Part shown: in pieces, positions 36,290 to 46,870 of the stretch
Numbering within the stretch: position 1 is the stretch's first letter
How the letters are laid out: the number at the start of each line of letters is the position of its first letter
From: Rhinopithecus roxellana
Taxonomy: Eukaryota; Chordata; Mammalia; Primates; Cercopithecidae
DNA: 64,000 bases
NCBI RefSeq assembly: GCF_007565055.1
Contig: NC_044551.1
Span: forward strand, 91,232,089 to 91,296,088
Reading direction: 5' to 3'
Program-made: the position numbers and the translations under genes
The notes under the pieces: model-generated
What the model saw: only the letters and a program-made list of their open reading frames with translations
Database searches by the model: none
What the model was told of the DNA's origin: nothing

Positions 36290-36535
36290 AAAGCAATAGT
36301 AATAGCTAACACATACAGGGTACTGACTCTTAGCCAGGTAGTATTCAGAAAACACTTTGCATGCATTTGACCAGACAATTCTCACAACTCTGTGAGGCAA
36401 GGATTATTATTAAATCTCATTTTACAGATGAGGAGCCTGTGTCTCAGAGAGGTTAAGTAATTTCCCAGGGGCATGCAGCCTGCAGTGGGATAGCTACAAT
36501 GCAAACCTAGGCGTTATAGCCCTAGAATCCATTTA
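36290..36535 (-). mobile_element. MIR SINE, antisense, nearly complete
   Basis: 'ttagccaggtagtattcaga', 'acaattctcacaactctgtg', 'aggcaaggattattatta', 'cattttacagatgaggagcc' and 'cagagaggttaagtaatttc' give a clear reverse-complement MIR core. Confidence 0.9.
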
Positions 36536-36547
36536 GTAACCATTGTA

Positions 36548-36722
36548 ACCATGATTCTTATACTTTAAAGAATCACCTGATAGATTTGTCAAAGCTGTTT
36601 TCTAGACTCCACCCCAAGAGGGCCTGATTCAGTAGTTGGTGTTAAGGCCTGTGAATGTGCCTCTTTGACAAGCTCACCGGTGCTGCCAGTGCTGCTTGGC
36701 TGAGGGCTGCACACGGAGTAGA
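36548..36722 (+). mobile_element. MER5A-like hAT-Charlie relic
   Basis: 'agaatcacctgatagatttg', 'gactccaccccaagagggcc', 'tgattcagtagttggtg' and 'aggcctgtgaatgtgcc' match the MER5A layout of about 180 bases. Confidence 0.65.
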
Positions 36723-38435
36723 AGAGGGATTTGCAGTACATTGTAAGTGTTGCAATAAAGCACCCCAGTTATGTTCTGGAATTAAATCTAGTAAATAATC
36801 AATAATGGATGAGTTACCCGCGGATCAAATTAATTTACCCCAAATGACTTGCTATTGATATGCACGTAATTGGTAGCAATGTGAGTTGATAATCCAATTT
36901 AAAAGCTGTTACTTATTCAACTGTATTGTGGCAAGTATGAGGCAATGTGTTCTCATGACAAGCCTGCTGGGAATCTAGAGAAATGGAAAACCAAGGAATA
37001 TCATTTAGTGTAAAACCACCATAACAGCACAACACGGTCTTCTAATCACTAGAGCATCATTTTCAGACATTACAGAAGATACAGTATGATATAGCATTCC
37101 ACAGAATCCTCACACTCCCCTTGCTCTCAGTCTATACTCTGCCTTTCCAAAAGAGGTTGCCTTGGATACGAGTATTGTCATGCCTGTAAATTTTATCCCC
37201 TGTGGCAAATTAGCAAATTGGCATCCAGGTTTAATAAATCTGTCTGTTAGTAATGAATAAATCTAGTCTTTCTAGCAAGACTCATACCCACAATGTTTGA
37301 TAACCTCTGAGAAAATGGGTGAAACCAGTTGGTGGACTCTCAAAGTGGACAATTGCACCCTACACCCATGTGACCCAGGGGAGCACAGGGACCCCATGAA
37401 CTACTCCCCCCGGGGGAGTGAGTAGTATCTCTCTCTCAAGACTCTGGGACTGCAGTTAGTGAGGTTGGGTTCTGAAAAGATGCTTTCATGTCCCCAATTA
37501 TGACTACCACTCTAGACTTAGACCAGCTGCCCTAGGGAGAAGAAAGACAGCCCCACATTTAATAATAGATCTCAGATTTCACCTTCCTCACTAGGAACAA
37601 TCCACTTAGCTTAGAAGCTCTGGAGCTGTTTTCCCACACCCCAAGGTCTTCTATCGGTTTGAGAGCCCCTAGAGATGGCCCACGCTGGTGGCAAGGGGAC
37701 ATAGAGTCACACAGCATCACTTAGCTCCCCAGTCAGGTCTATTGCAGTATGAGAAACAGGGGAGGGAAATGTTAGCTATTCAAAGACATTAGAAAGAAAA
37801 ACACATGGCATGAACATTTTTATTAGGTCATAAAGGGTCAGACTCCATAGAAGATCGTCACTTTATTACTGGATTCCATTTTATACTACCCTGCCCAAAC
37901 AAGATCTCACGATAGCACCAACAGATTTGGCTTTAATGACTTCTCCCTTGTGATTTCCAATCACCTACACTTAAGGACCATTCCCCACCATCAGGAAAGT
38001 GATGGTGGGGAAATACTTCACTGCAGTGAAGACCCTTAAACTCCCAAGATTCAGACTCACCTCCCTGAGCCCTGAGCTCACCAGTGAGTCCCTCAAGGCT
38101 GGGTAACGAATAATGCTAAGCATTCATCAGCTCTGAAAGAGTTCCTAAATAGGATGAGGTAGTTAAAAATATTTTTTTAAGAATAATTAAAAGGCATTAT
38201 GGAAAATCCTGAAATATTTCTAAACAGACAAAAAATAGGGTCAAATATGAACTCATTCTTCCTTATATAGAACAATATATATATAGGTCACCTATTAGTC
38301 ACCAAGGTGCTTAGATTTCTTAATTGATTTGTTCTTTGAGCTAACACCTAAAAGATGACTAACATGGGAAGTGAAACCCAGTGGTCACAACATCCTTAAG
38401 ACCCATGCATCCAATCATCCTGTGCCTCTGGGTAG
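36723..38435. other. Unique sequence with small palindromes, no gene recognised
   Basis: Contains an odd-length palindrome at 37403-37419 (ACTCCCCC-C-GGGGGAGT) and the hairpin-palindrome pair at 37981-38031. No open frame of note. Confidence 0.5.
37981..38031. repeat. Hairpin followed by perfect palindrome
   Basis: Arms 37981-37993 and 38000-38012 are exact 13-bp reverse complements around the 6-base loop ggaaag. Three bases later, 38016-38031 is a perfect 16-bp palindrome (CTTCACTGCAGTGAAG). Confidence 0.95.
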
Positions 38436-38994
38436 TCTATGGCAGGCTGAATGATAGTCCCCCATGGATGTCCCTGTCCCTGTCCTAGGACCTGTGACTA
38501 TGTTACCATACATGGGAAAAGGGGCTTTGCAGATGTGATTAAGGCTACATACCTTGAGATGGGAAAAAAATGACCCTTGATTATCTGAGTGGATCCAATC
38601 TAATTGCATGAGTTCTTAAATTGGAAGGGGAATCCAGGGTGTATCACAGAGACAGCAACATGAGGATTCAGTGCGAATGGCTGGTTCTGAGATGTACGGA
38701 CCACATGCAAGGATTTGAGAAAGGTTCTAGCTCAGAGCAGCCTTCGCTTGACAGCCAGCAAGCAAATAGGGACCTCAGTCCTACACCCCTAGGAACTAAA
38801 TTTTGCCAACACCTGAATGAACAAGGTGATCTTTTTCTTCCAGAATCTCAAGGAACACAGCACTGCCGACACCTTCATTTCAGGTTAGGGAAATCTGTAC
38901 TGGACTCAAAGAATTATAGTATAATAATTTGTTGTTGTTTTAACCTACTAAGTTTTTGGTCATTTGTTATGGCAGAAACATAAAACTAATGCAG
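38436..38994 (+). mobile_element. MLT1-type (ERVL-MaLR) solo LTR, sense
   Basis: Starts 'atggcaggctgaatgatagt' and passes through 'ggggctttgcagatgtgatt', 'aaggctacataccttgagat', 'gagtggatccaatctaattg' and 'gccgacaccttcattt'. It ends 'ctactaagtttttggtcatt' then 'tgttatggcagaaac..taatgcag'. The full MLT1 order is kept and no internal sequence is attached. A 120-codon frame inside at 38621-38983 is incidental. Confidence 0.88.
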
Positions 38995-39679
38995 TTTTCA
39001 TCCAAGTTTTTCTTCTAATTAAAACCTTACCACTTTAACAAATCCTATTCTTTCTAGCCACAGCCTCTTAGCGTGAACTCCAGTTTCTTTTTGTGAAGCA
39101 ATCCTCTATAACTTTGTATACTAAACTTTCTATATTAAAAGCATCAGTAGATTTCCTTGCTGCATTTCAGCCCAAATGAGCTGAGCTTGACTAATCACAA
39201 CAGGGACATTTAGGAGTGATGTAATCCTAAACACAATCTGGAAGGTGAATGCATGCTTTCTTTTCTGACCTTAAAGGTGGTCTCAATCACGTGTGGCACT
39301 GATTGAAAAAATGTATTCTGGAATGCCTCAGGATGAAGGAAAGAAAAACAAAGATACTGATCTTCCAACATCACAATCTGGTTTTAATATCAGTTGTCTA
39401 CAGGAAGAATCCGCTGTTAGAGAATGATTTCCTCAAGTCCATTTTTAAGATCGCTTTAATGTAGCCATCTGCTAAATTATCTTGATACAAATGAGGGGAA
39501 TTTCAGTGAACATCTGAATTTATCCAGTTTATAAAACAAAAACTGGATCACATTCCTTATCTAGCCTGGTGATAATAATTAATTTAATGTGGATATATAT
39601 ATATATACACATATCAGGATGTGTACGTAAATCATATACACAGATTTATACTGCATACACACAGATGTGTACCAATCAG
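38995..39679. other. Unique sequence, no gene recognised
   Basis: Short (AT)n at about 39594-39606. Nothing else supported. Confidence 0.5.
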
Positions 39680-40146
39680 GGTAAGCTAGTTTATGCTGCA
39701 CCATTATCTTCTGCCTCAAACAAACCACTCAAACTTAGTGCCTGAAACAGCCCAGGTTTACTCCCTCCCAGTTCTGTGTGTCAGCCGTTTGGAGTGGATT
39801 CTCCTGGAGGTTCTTCTGTTGGTTTCACCAGGGGTCACTCATGTAGCTGCTGTCATCTCGTGGCCCAGTTGAGGTGGCAAGATCCAAGACGGATCCATTC
39901 ACATGCCTGAATGTGGGTGCTGGCAGTCAGCAGAAGTTGTGAAGCCTCAGAAGGCTTTTACTCAGAATGGCCTCCATGCCATTTCTCAGTCCCCTTTGAT
40001 GTAAGCAAGTCACAAATCCAGCCTAATTTCAAAGGCATAGAGAAAGAAAATCTATTCCTTGATGAGAAGAGCAATAAGTCACATTGCAAAAGGGCACACA
40101 CATGGTGGTGGGAAGAATTTGTGGCTATTTCAATAATCTATCAACA
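39680..40146 (-). mobile_element. MLT1-like solo LTR, antisense
   Basis: 'ttatgctgcaccattatctt', 'caaacttagtgcctgaaaca', 'gttcttctgttggtttcacc', 'aggggtcactcatgtagctg', 'gcaagtcacaaatccagcct' and 'ggaagaatttgtggctattt' are the reverse-complement order of an old MaLR-type LTR. A 184-codon frame at 39911-40465 begins inside it and is not a gene. Confidence 0.65.
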
Positions 40147-41578
40147 CCCCCAAATATCAAAGATTTATTTTTATTCCCACTGCATGGCCATCATGGTTCA
40201 CTGGGGGTTCTGCTGCCCATTATTGCTTATTCCAAAATGCAAAGTGATGGGTGATTCTGCCACGCAGAGCATGCTGTGCTGGTTATCAGAACCAAGGGGA
40301 AAATGTCAGAGAAGTGGACTGCAGGAAATTAAATACTTCCATCCAGGAGTGACGGATGTCACTCCCAGCCAACTCCAAGTAAGTCATATAGCTACATCTA
40401 ACTCCAGGGGAGTTGGAGGTGATTTCTTACAGGTGCCTAAAAGAGGAGAGCTGAAGTATGAATAAATAGTTCGAACAGGTAGCACAACATACATGCATGC
40501 TCTCACACACACACCCATACTTAACATCAATCTAATAGTTGGTCACAGGCAGCTCAATCATTTGGAACTACCCAAAACTCTATCAGTGTTCTGGAAATGA
40601 TCTTCTCTGACTATAACTCAGTTAAGAAAGAACAAGAAGATTGATAGCGTTTTTGTCATTTCCATAAGAAATTGTGTTAGAACACTCTTTCTTATTTGTT
40701 CCAGAGATAATGATGTAAATAGAATTCACTTGTCAATATCCAATTACTTTTGATCAGACATGAAGGGATTGTATCTACAAACTGAATTGTAGATACAAAA
40801 TTGTAGATACAGAAATCAATTGTCATTTTGAAGTCAGTACATTATCATTTCTTTGTAATTCAAAGCTGTGGTAGTTAGGGCGGTTCTCAAATAGTCTAAC
40901 TTTTTCTCCTTCTAGTTGTACTTTCATCCACTTAAATGTGGTCATGTGACTTTTTTTAGTCAATAAAATTCTACGTTACATTTGCAAGGTATTCTATAAT
41001 ATAAAGCATTATTATATATATTAACTCATAAAGTTATCAGGATAATAATTGAAAATTAGCTTAATGTCACACAAACTTTGCAAAAAAGGATGATTCTACA
41101 AACAATATATGTGCTAAAAGATAAAATGACAAGATAAATAATACTGAATCACTACAATCTCCAACTAAAATTGTCGGACTCAACTAAGGCAATCAATTTT
41201 TACAAACTGAAATCAAAGTAGAAATATATTCTAATTGTATTATATTTCTTAATATTTTCTTATTTTTAATGTTAGAATATTTGCAAGTCTGCAGTGGAGG
41301 AGGATAGATTTATAAATTCTGGTTGCCTATAATAGCTCAACTTTTTCAGAGATGTAAATTTTTTTCTTCTAAGAAGAAGCTTTTCACTTCATGTAGAAGA
41401 TTATACTAATATTTACCTGAACCCAAATTAGGCAAGGTTTATGTCATTGTTGTTTAACTTAATATGCTATCCACATTAATTCACTATACTGAGCTTGCTT
41501 TCTTATTTTCTCTTAGCAACCCACATTTATAAAGCTATGTGCTATTTCTCAATAAGTTTTCGGTAGCAGTCCTTGTAA
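40147..41578. other. Unique AT-rich sequence, no gene recognised
   Basis: Contains the hairpin trio at 40769-40810 and a short (AC)n at about 40505-40514. Nothing else supported. Confidence 0.5.
40769..40810. repeat. Hairpin with an extra third arm
   Basis: Left arm 40769-40780 (TTGTATCTACAA) pairs perfectly with 40787-40798 around a 6-base loop, and TTGTAGATAC is repeated again at 40801-40810. Either right copy could pair with the left arm. Confidence 0.95.
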
Positions 41579-42010
41579 GGAGTTGAATGTGACCCTCAGA
41601 AAAATCTCTAGAACCGGTGAATGCAACTTTATTTGGATAGAGAGGTTTGCAAATGTAATTAGATTAAAAATTTTGAGATGAGATTATCCTGGATTACCCA
41701 GGTAAGCCCTACATCCAACAACCAGTGTCCTGATAAGAGACATAGAGAAGAGGGGAAGGCTGTGTACAGACAGAGGCAGAGACTGAAGCAATGCATCTAT
41801 AAGCCAAGGAATGCCAACAATTGCCCACAGCTCCCAGAAGCTAGGAAGGGGCATGGTAAGGATTTCCCTCAGAGCCTCCAAAAGGCACCACCAACACTAT
41901 CGACACCTTGATTTTTGACTTCTTATCTCCAGGACTGTGAGATAATACATTTCTGTTATTTTAAGTCATGGAAGTTGTGGTGGTTTGTTGTGGCACTCCT
42001 GGGAAACTTA
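41579..42010 (+). mobile_element. MLT1-type (ERVL-MaLR) solo LTR, sense
   Basis: 'ggagttgaatgtgaccctca', 'tttggatagagaggtttgca', 'gagattatcctggattaccc', 'ctataagccaaggaatgcca', 'cagagcctccaaaaggca' and 'atcgacaccttgatttttga', ending 'ctgttattttaagtcatgga' and 'ggtttgttgtggc'. Clear MLT1 layout. Confidence 0.9.
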
Positions 42011-42704
42011 GCAGCCCCTATCATACCATGCCTCCCTCATCACCCCAGGCTGGCTTTCCCTTCCACCTCTTCTATATTGGCATTTCCCAACAAGCCAGCA
42101 GGGCCATTATCTCTGCATTAACACTATGGAAAATTCATTTCACCATCTAGCCTCCTTTGAGTTCCGCAGAAAAGCAGAGGTTGTTATATCAAATACATCA
42201 GATGTCAATTGCAAATGTACATTTTTAATCATGCTTTCCTTTAGGTGCTGTGATGCATTTTATGCAGAAACATTTGAGCTCTATGCTAAATGCAGGGTAC
42301 AAGGGACAGGGGAGAAAGAAAAATGAGCCATGCACAGTCCCTCCCCTTCCAGGCAGCTATATGAACATATGAGCTATAAACCACGGTATATAGTCTATAC
42401 CGATTTCCGTTTTCTTTGCTCCTGTTCTGTTTTCCAGGACTGAAAATTGCCTCTAGAAGATGCCACAGTCTGCTATCAGTTATTTTCTTCCACCCATTAA
42501 AATGCAAATTGGTATTTCTATGCAACGTGTGACAGGTTTGGATAAACCGTGGGATTCTCTCCTCTCAATTCTTTACTGATTGAATTTTAATCTGGATTCC
42601 CTATCAAAACTCAGCCTATTCCTTGAAGTTCAGATAAAGTGCCACATCCACAACTAGAGGTCTCACTGTTACCCCCTTACAATGCATTTTTTATACCTGA
42701 GAAA
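42011..42704. other. Unique sequence, no gene recognised
   Basis: Nothing supported. Confidence 0.5.
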
Positions 42705-42855
42705 TGTGATTACATTTATTTAACTTACTATGTCTCGGGCACCATGATTTCATCTAATCTTCAGGGAACACACCTACCATTAGATACTCTTTACAAATGA
42801 GGAAACAAACTTGGCAGTGTTCAGGAACTTGTCTAAAGTAATCCTATTAGTGAGC
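42705..42855 (-). mobile_element. MIR SINE, left part, antisense
   Basis: 'tttaacttactatgtctcgg', 'catctaatcttcagggaaca' and 'tttacaaatgaggaaacaaa' then 'cttgtctaaagtaatcc'. Interrupted by the MLT1 at 42856; the remainder is at 43381-43430. Confidence 0.7.
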
Positions 42856-43380
42856 TAGAGATGCATAACAAAGTCCCACAAACTTAACAACTGAAAACAC
42901 CAATTTATTATCTCATAGTTCTGCCGGTCAGGAGTCCAACACAGAACAGCTGGATTCTCTCCTCAGCCTCTGACAAAGTGTCAGCTGGGCCACATTCTTT
43001 TCTGGAAGATCCACTTCCAGGCTCCTCCTTGTTGTTGGCAGAATTCAATGGTGGTAGGACTGAGGTCCCATTCTTTGACACATGACCTCCGTCTGTGAGT
43101 AAACCATGACATATCAAGCCCTGCTCATGCCTTGGTTCTCTCTGGCTTCCTCTCTCTCCTGTTCGGCTCCTGCTCCTGTGATAACATCCAGGCCATCTGA
43201 ACAATACTAGATAATCTCCTCATTTCAAAATCAACTGATTAGTAGCCCTAATTACATCTACAAAGTCTCTTTTCCATGTTCAGTAACATTTCCCTGGATG
43301 TGGCATCCTATCATCTCAGTTCCCACTGATTGGGGCGTGGAATGTTCTTGGGCCATGATTCTGCTTCCCGTGGTCATTCA
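42856..43380 (-). mobile_element. MLT1-type (ERVL-MaLR) solo LTR, antisense, inserted in a MIR
   Basis: 'cataacaaagtcccacaaac', 'aatttattatctcatagttc', 'tgccggtcaggagtcc', 'gatccacttccaggctcc', 'gccctaattacatctacaaa', 'gtctcttttccatgttcagt' and a final 'gggccatgattctgcttccc' are MLT1 read backwards. Confidence 0.8.
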
Positions 43381-43430
43381 CAGTCAGTAAGAGACAGACC
43401 AGGGATTTAAATCCAAATTTGTTTTAATCT
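43381..43430 (-). mobile_element. MIR SINE, right part, antisense
   Basis: 'cacagtcagtaagagacaga' and 'ccagggatttaaatcc' continue the MIR broken at 42855. Confidence 0.6.
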
Positions 43431-43494
43431 TTGTACCATGTCCTGCTTCCTCTCTAACACACACCTTAAACTAAAGCTGCAGACGTTGGTGAGA

Positions 43495-43690
43495 AGGGAG
43501 AGTGTGATGTCTAAGATCACAGCCTCTGTGCAGCCCTGCCTGAAGGCAAATCCTCAGCCCTTTCATCAGTAGAATGAGTACAAAACAATATCTGCCTCTA
43601 GGGTTGTTATGAGAATTCAATGGCTTAATACTTGGAAAGGGCTTGTATATTAAATTGTCTGGCATAAAATAAGCATTGTAGAAGAGATGT
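43495..43690 (+). mobile_element. MIR SINE, sense
   Basis: 'tttcatcagtagaatgagta', 'aaacaatatctgcctctagg', 'gttgttatgagaattcaatg' and 'ctggcataaaataagcattg' follow MIR sense order. Confidence 0.8.
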
Positions 43691-44057
43691 TAAATAGAAA
43701 TAAATGAACATAAGGCAAGAGAGAAAAAGGAGAGCAGTGTAGAAGGCATTTGCCCATTTTATTACACCATGATAATTCACAACTTTTTAAAAGGTGAAAT
43801 ATTTGTAACTGTAACATTACTTTTGAGCTAACAGTTTAAGATGTAGCCTTGCTAGGTTTCAACCTACTTTTGGGAAAGGAGTACGATTTATACGCATTAG
43901 ATACTTACTAATCAATCAGGGAGTTGAACTGGATTCGGGAAAGTTATATAACAAGAACTTCATGATTTTTTTTAATATTGCCTATTTCCAGACAGATTAC
44001 TAGTGGGAAAATAATTATGAGAAGAGAGTTTAAAAAATATTTTTAAAAGCTTTTGTT
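43691..44057. other. Unique AT-rich sequence, no gene recognised
   Basis: Nothing supported. Its last 13 bases are the left target-site copy of the following Alu. Confidence 0.5.
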
Positions 44058-44360
44058 GGCCGGGCGCGGTGGCTCAAGCCTGTAATCCCAGCACTTTGGG
44101 AGGCCGAGACGGGCGGATCACGAGGTCAGGAGATCGAGACCATCCTGGCTAACACGGTGAAACCCCGTCTCTACTAAAAAATACAAAAAACTAGCCGGGC
44201 GTGGTGGCGGGCGCCTGTAGTCCCAGCTACTCGGGAGGCTGAGGCAGGAGAATGGCGTGAACCTGGGAGGCGGAGCTTGCAGTGAGCTGAGATCCGGCCA
44301 CTGCACTCCAGCCTGGGCGACACAGCGAGACTCCGTCTCAAAAAAAAAAAAAAAAAAAAA
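44058..44360 (+). mobile_element. Young AluY-type element, sense, with target-site duplication
   Basis: Full-length, near-consensus AluY ('ggccgggcgcggtggctcaa' to an A20 tail) with most CpGs still intact. It is bounded by a 13-base target-site duplication (AAAAGCTTTTGTT, 44045-44057 and about 44357-44369). Instead of the human-type 'gatcgcgccactg' it reads 'gatccggccactg' at about 44291-44303, and 'gacacagcgag' follows. I associate both with Old World monkey AluY lineages. Confidence 0.97.
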
Positions 44361-45394
44361 GCTTTTGTTTTGAAAATGAATTTGGAGAGAGTTCTATTTA
44401 TTGAAGCAGCTGCTCTGACTGGAAGCGAAATCAAAATCTAATTAAAAAAGAGTTACAACAATCTCTGTGACTGAAAGACCCTTTATGGGCCTAGGGTACT
44501 AGAGTTGACATAGCAACACATGCTGGGTCTGATGTGTGATAGGGAGGACTCTATGAAACTCATATCTGCTCCTAAAGTGCCACATCCCCTGGCCAACCAC
44601 AGCTATGTTCTTAATGTCTACAGAATATCTTCATTGATATTCCTTATATCTGGGAGGAACAAGGGGCTTCATCAGTGAAAAAGCATCCAGGAATTTATCA
44701 GACGGTTGAGAGGAATGAAAGCCTGATTTTTTCCTTGATGATGATACTTACAGAAAACAGATTCAAATTTGCTAGTAAAATCATAGCACTGAGTAAGAGC
44801 AGGAAAAAAATAGGTTGTCTATCTTCCTGCTGCTGGGTGGGGTGGGGGCACAGGAAACACAAACTAGATCTGCAGATAATAGAGAAATGAAAGAAAAGAA
44901 AGAAGAAAACAGAAAGCAAGAAAGAAGAAGGCAAAGCTAACAGGTGAACACCAGTTACAACAGCAAATGTGAGCCGAATTCAATTACAAAACAAAAGGTT
45001 CACAGCGTCATAAAGGAAATCCTATTATATACTATCCCAAATGTATCCCACCCAAAATAAAATGATACGTGGTTTACAAATAAAGTGATGGGGAAAATAT
45101 ATTAGGCACACGAAATCAAACACAGAAAAGTAGAGACAGCGATATTAACTAAAAAGTCAAGCTCAAGGCAATTTTTTTAAAAAAAGATGAAAAAAGACCC
45201 TTATATGAGTATAATGGATATGTTCCAAAATAAAATACATGACACATGAAATATTTTTTATTGACTTCTTGAGTCCATTTTTTTTCTACAAATTTTAATA
45301 CATGTACACCATGTGCCTGGCATTCTGTTAAAAACTAGAAATACATTTAAACTAGACATAAGTACAGTCAGGACTTTAAAAGTTTAGACTTCAG
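44361..45394. other. Unique sequence with a purine tract, no gene recognised
   Basis: A (GAAA)n-like purine-rich run occupies about 44884-44934. Nothing else supported. Confidence 0.55.
44884..44934. repeat. Purine-rich (GAAA)n-like tract
   Basis: About 50 bases of A/G with very few interruptions. Confidence 0.8.
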
Positions 45395-45401
45395 CACTCC
45401 C

Positions 45402-45700
45402 ACTTCTGCCTCAACTTGCAACTTCCTGTTGTCCAGGAAAACACCCTGATGGCAGGGTGGGCAACTCCACCTACCCCCACCTCTCATAGCCAGGAGAGCT
45501 TTACCTGTTAGAGCTTCCAGCCTGGAGGCTCTACCTCTGCCTGAATTTGCCAAAGGGTACAGCTTCCTGTTGCCCTGGAAATACCTGGATGGCAGGACGG
45601 GCAACTGTATCCACCCTACTTCTTGTAGCCAGATGGGGCACACCTGCTAGAGCTTCCTGCCCAGTGCTCTCACTTTTGTCTGAATTCTGCAGGCAGGTAT
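45402..45700 (+). repeat. Tandem repeats in the L1 5' UTR
   Basis: Two diverged units of about 130-140 bases begin near 45402 and 45530, with a partial third near 45669. Each runs 'ctctgcctgaatttgc', 'cttcctgttg..ctgga', 'gatggcaggacgggcaactg', 'agccagatgggg' and 'gctagagcttcc'. Monomer-like 5' UTR repeats are known in some L1 promoters. Confidence 0.8.
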
Positions 45701-45959
45701 AACCATATATTCCCCCTGTCCACTCTTGGACAGCAGATTTGGGCTGACCTGGAACGGATACGGCCTGTCTGTAAGCGTTGGTTCCTGCCTGAGGGAGACA
45801 CATGGAGGAGAACACCCAACAGAAGAAATGTGGGCATAAATATAGTAATCAAAGAGGGCTCCTCCAAGACCCAGGAACAAACTAAAATTGAAGCCAGTCA
45901 ACTGAACCCACTTTATACCACAAAGAAACCCCCAAGAGCATCAAAGAAAACAAAAACAA

Positions 45960-46870
45960 AACTCACCCAAAGGATAACAACTTCAAAGATGGAAGGAACA
46001 TCAGCCCACACAGATGAGAAAGAACCAATGCAAGAATTATGGCAACTCAAAAAGTCAGTGTTTTCTTACCTCCAAACAACCACACTAGTTCCCCAGCAAC
46101 GGTTCTTAACCAGGCTGAAATGTCAGAAATAGAATTTAGAACATGGATAAGAAAAAGATCATTGACATCCCGGAGAAAGTTAAAACCCAATGCAAAGAAT
46201 CTAAGGAATGCAGTAAAATGATGCAGGAGATAAAAAAACGAAATGGCCATATTAAGAAAGAACCAAACTGATCTGATAGAGTTGAAAAACTCACTTGAAG
46301 AATTTCATAATATAACACAAACATCAACAGCAGAATCTGCCAAGCTGAGGAAAGAATCTCAGAGCTCAAAGAGCAGTTGTCTGAAATAACTCAGATAAAA
46401 ATAAAGAAAACAATAAAGAAGAATGAACAAAGCCTTTGGGAAATATGGGACTAGGTAGAGACCAAATAAGACTCATTGGCATCCCTGAAAGACAGGGAGA
46501 GAAAGCAAGCAATTAGAAAACTTGTTTGAAAATATCCTTAACTAAAATTTTCCCAACCTTGCTAGAAAGGCCAATATTCAAATCAAGAAAATTCAGAGAA
46601 CCCCTGCAAGATACCTTACAAGACGGCAATCCCCAAGACACTAGTCATCAGATCCTCCAAGGTCAAAATGAAAGAAAAAATGTTAAAGACAGACAGAGAG
46701 AAGGGACAGGTCACCTACAAAGGGAACCCCACCAGGCTAATAGCAGACCTTTCAGCAGAAGCCTTACAAGCCAGAAGAGATTAGAGGCTTACATTCAGCA
46801 TTCTTAAAGAAGAGTAATTCCAACTAAGAATTTTATATCTGGCCAAACTAAGCTTCACAAGAAAAGGAGA
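45960..46870 (+). pseudogene. Dead L1 ORF1 region, sense
   Basis: L1 ORF1 encodes the trimeric RNA-binding protein of the L1 particle. Recognisable stretches include the coiled-coil part near 46140-46420 and 'gacaggtcacctacaaaggg' with 'cagacctttcagcagaagcc' at about 46707-46762. Only short pieces remain open, for example 46526-46807. Confidence 0.75.

Noticed and set aside
39911..40465. 184-codon plus-strand open frame
   Set aside because: It starts inside an antisense MLT1-like LTR and runs into flanking sequence. Composition is not protein-like and no domain is visible.
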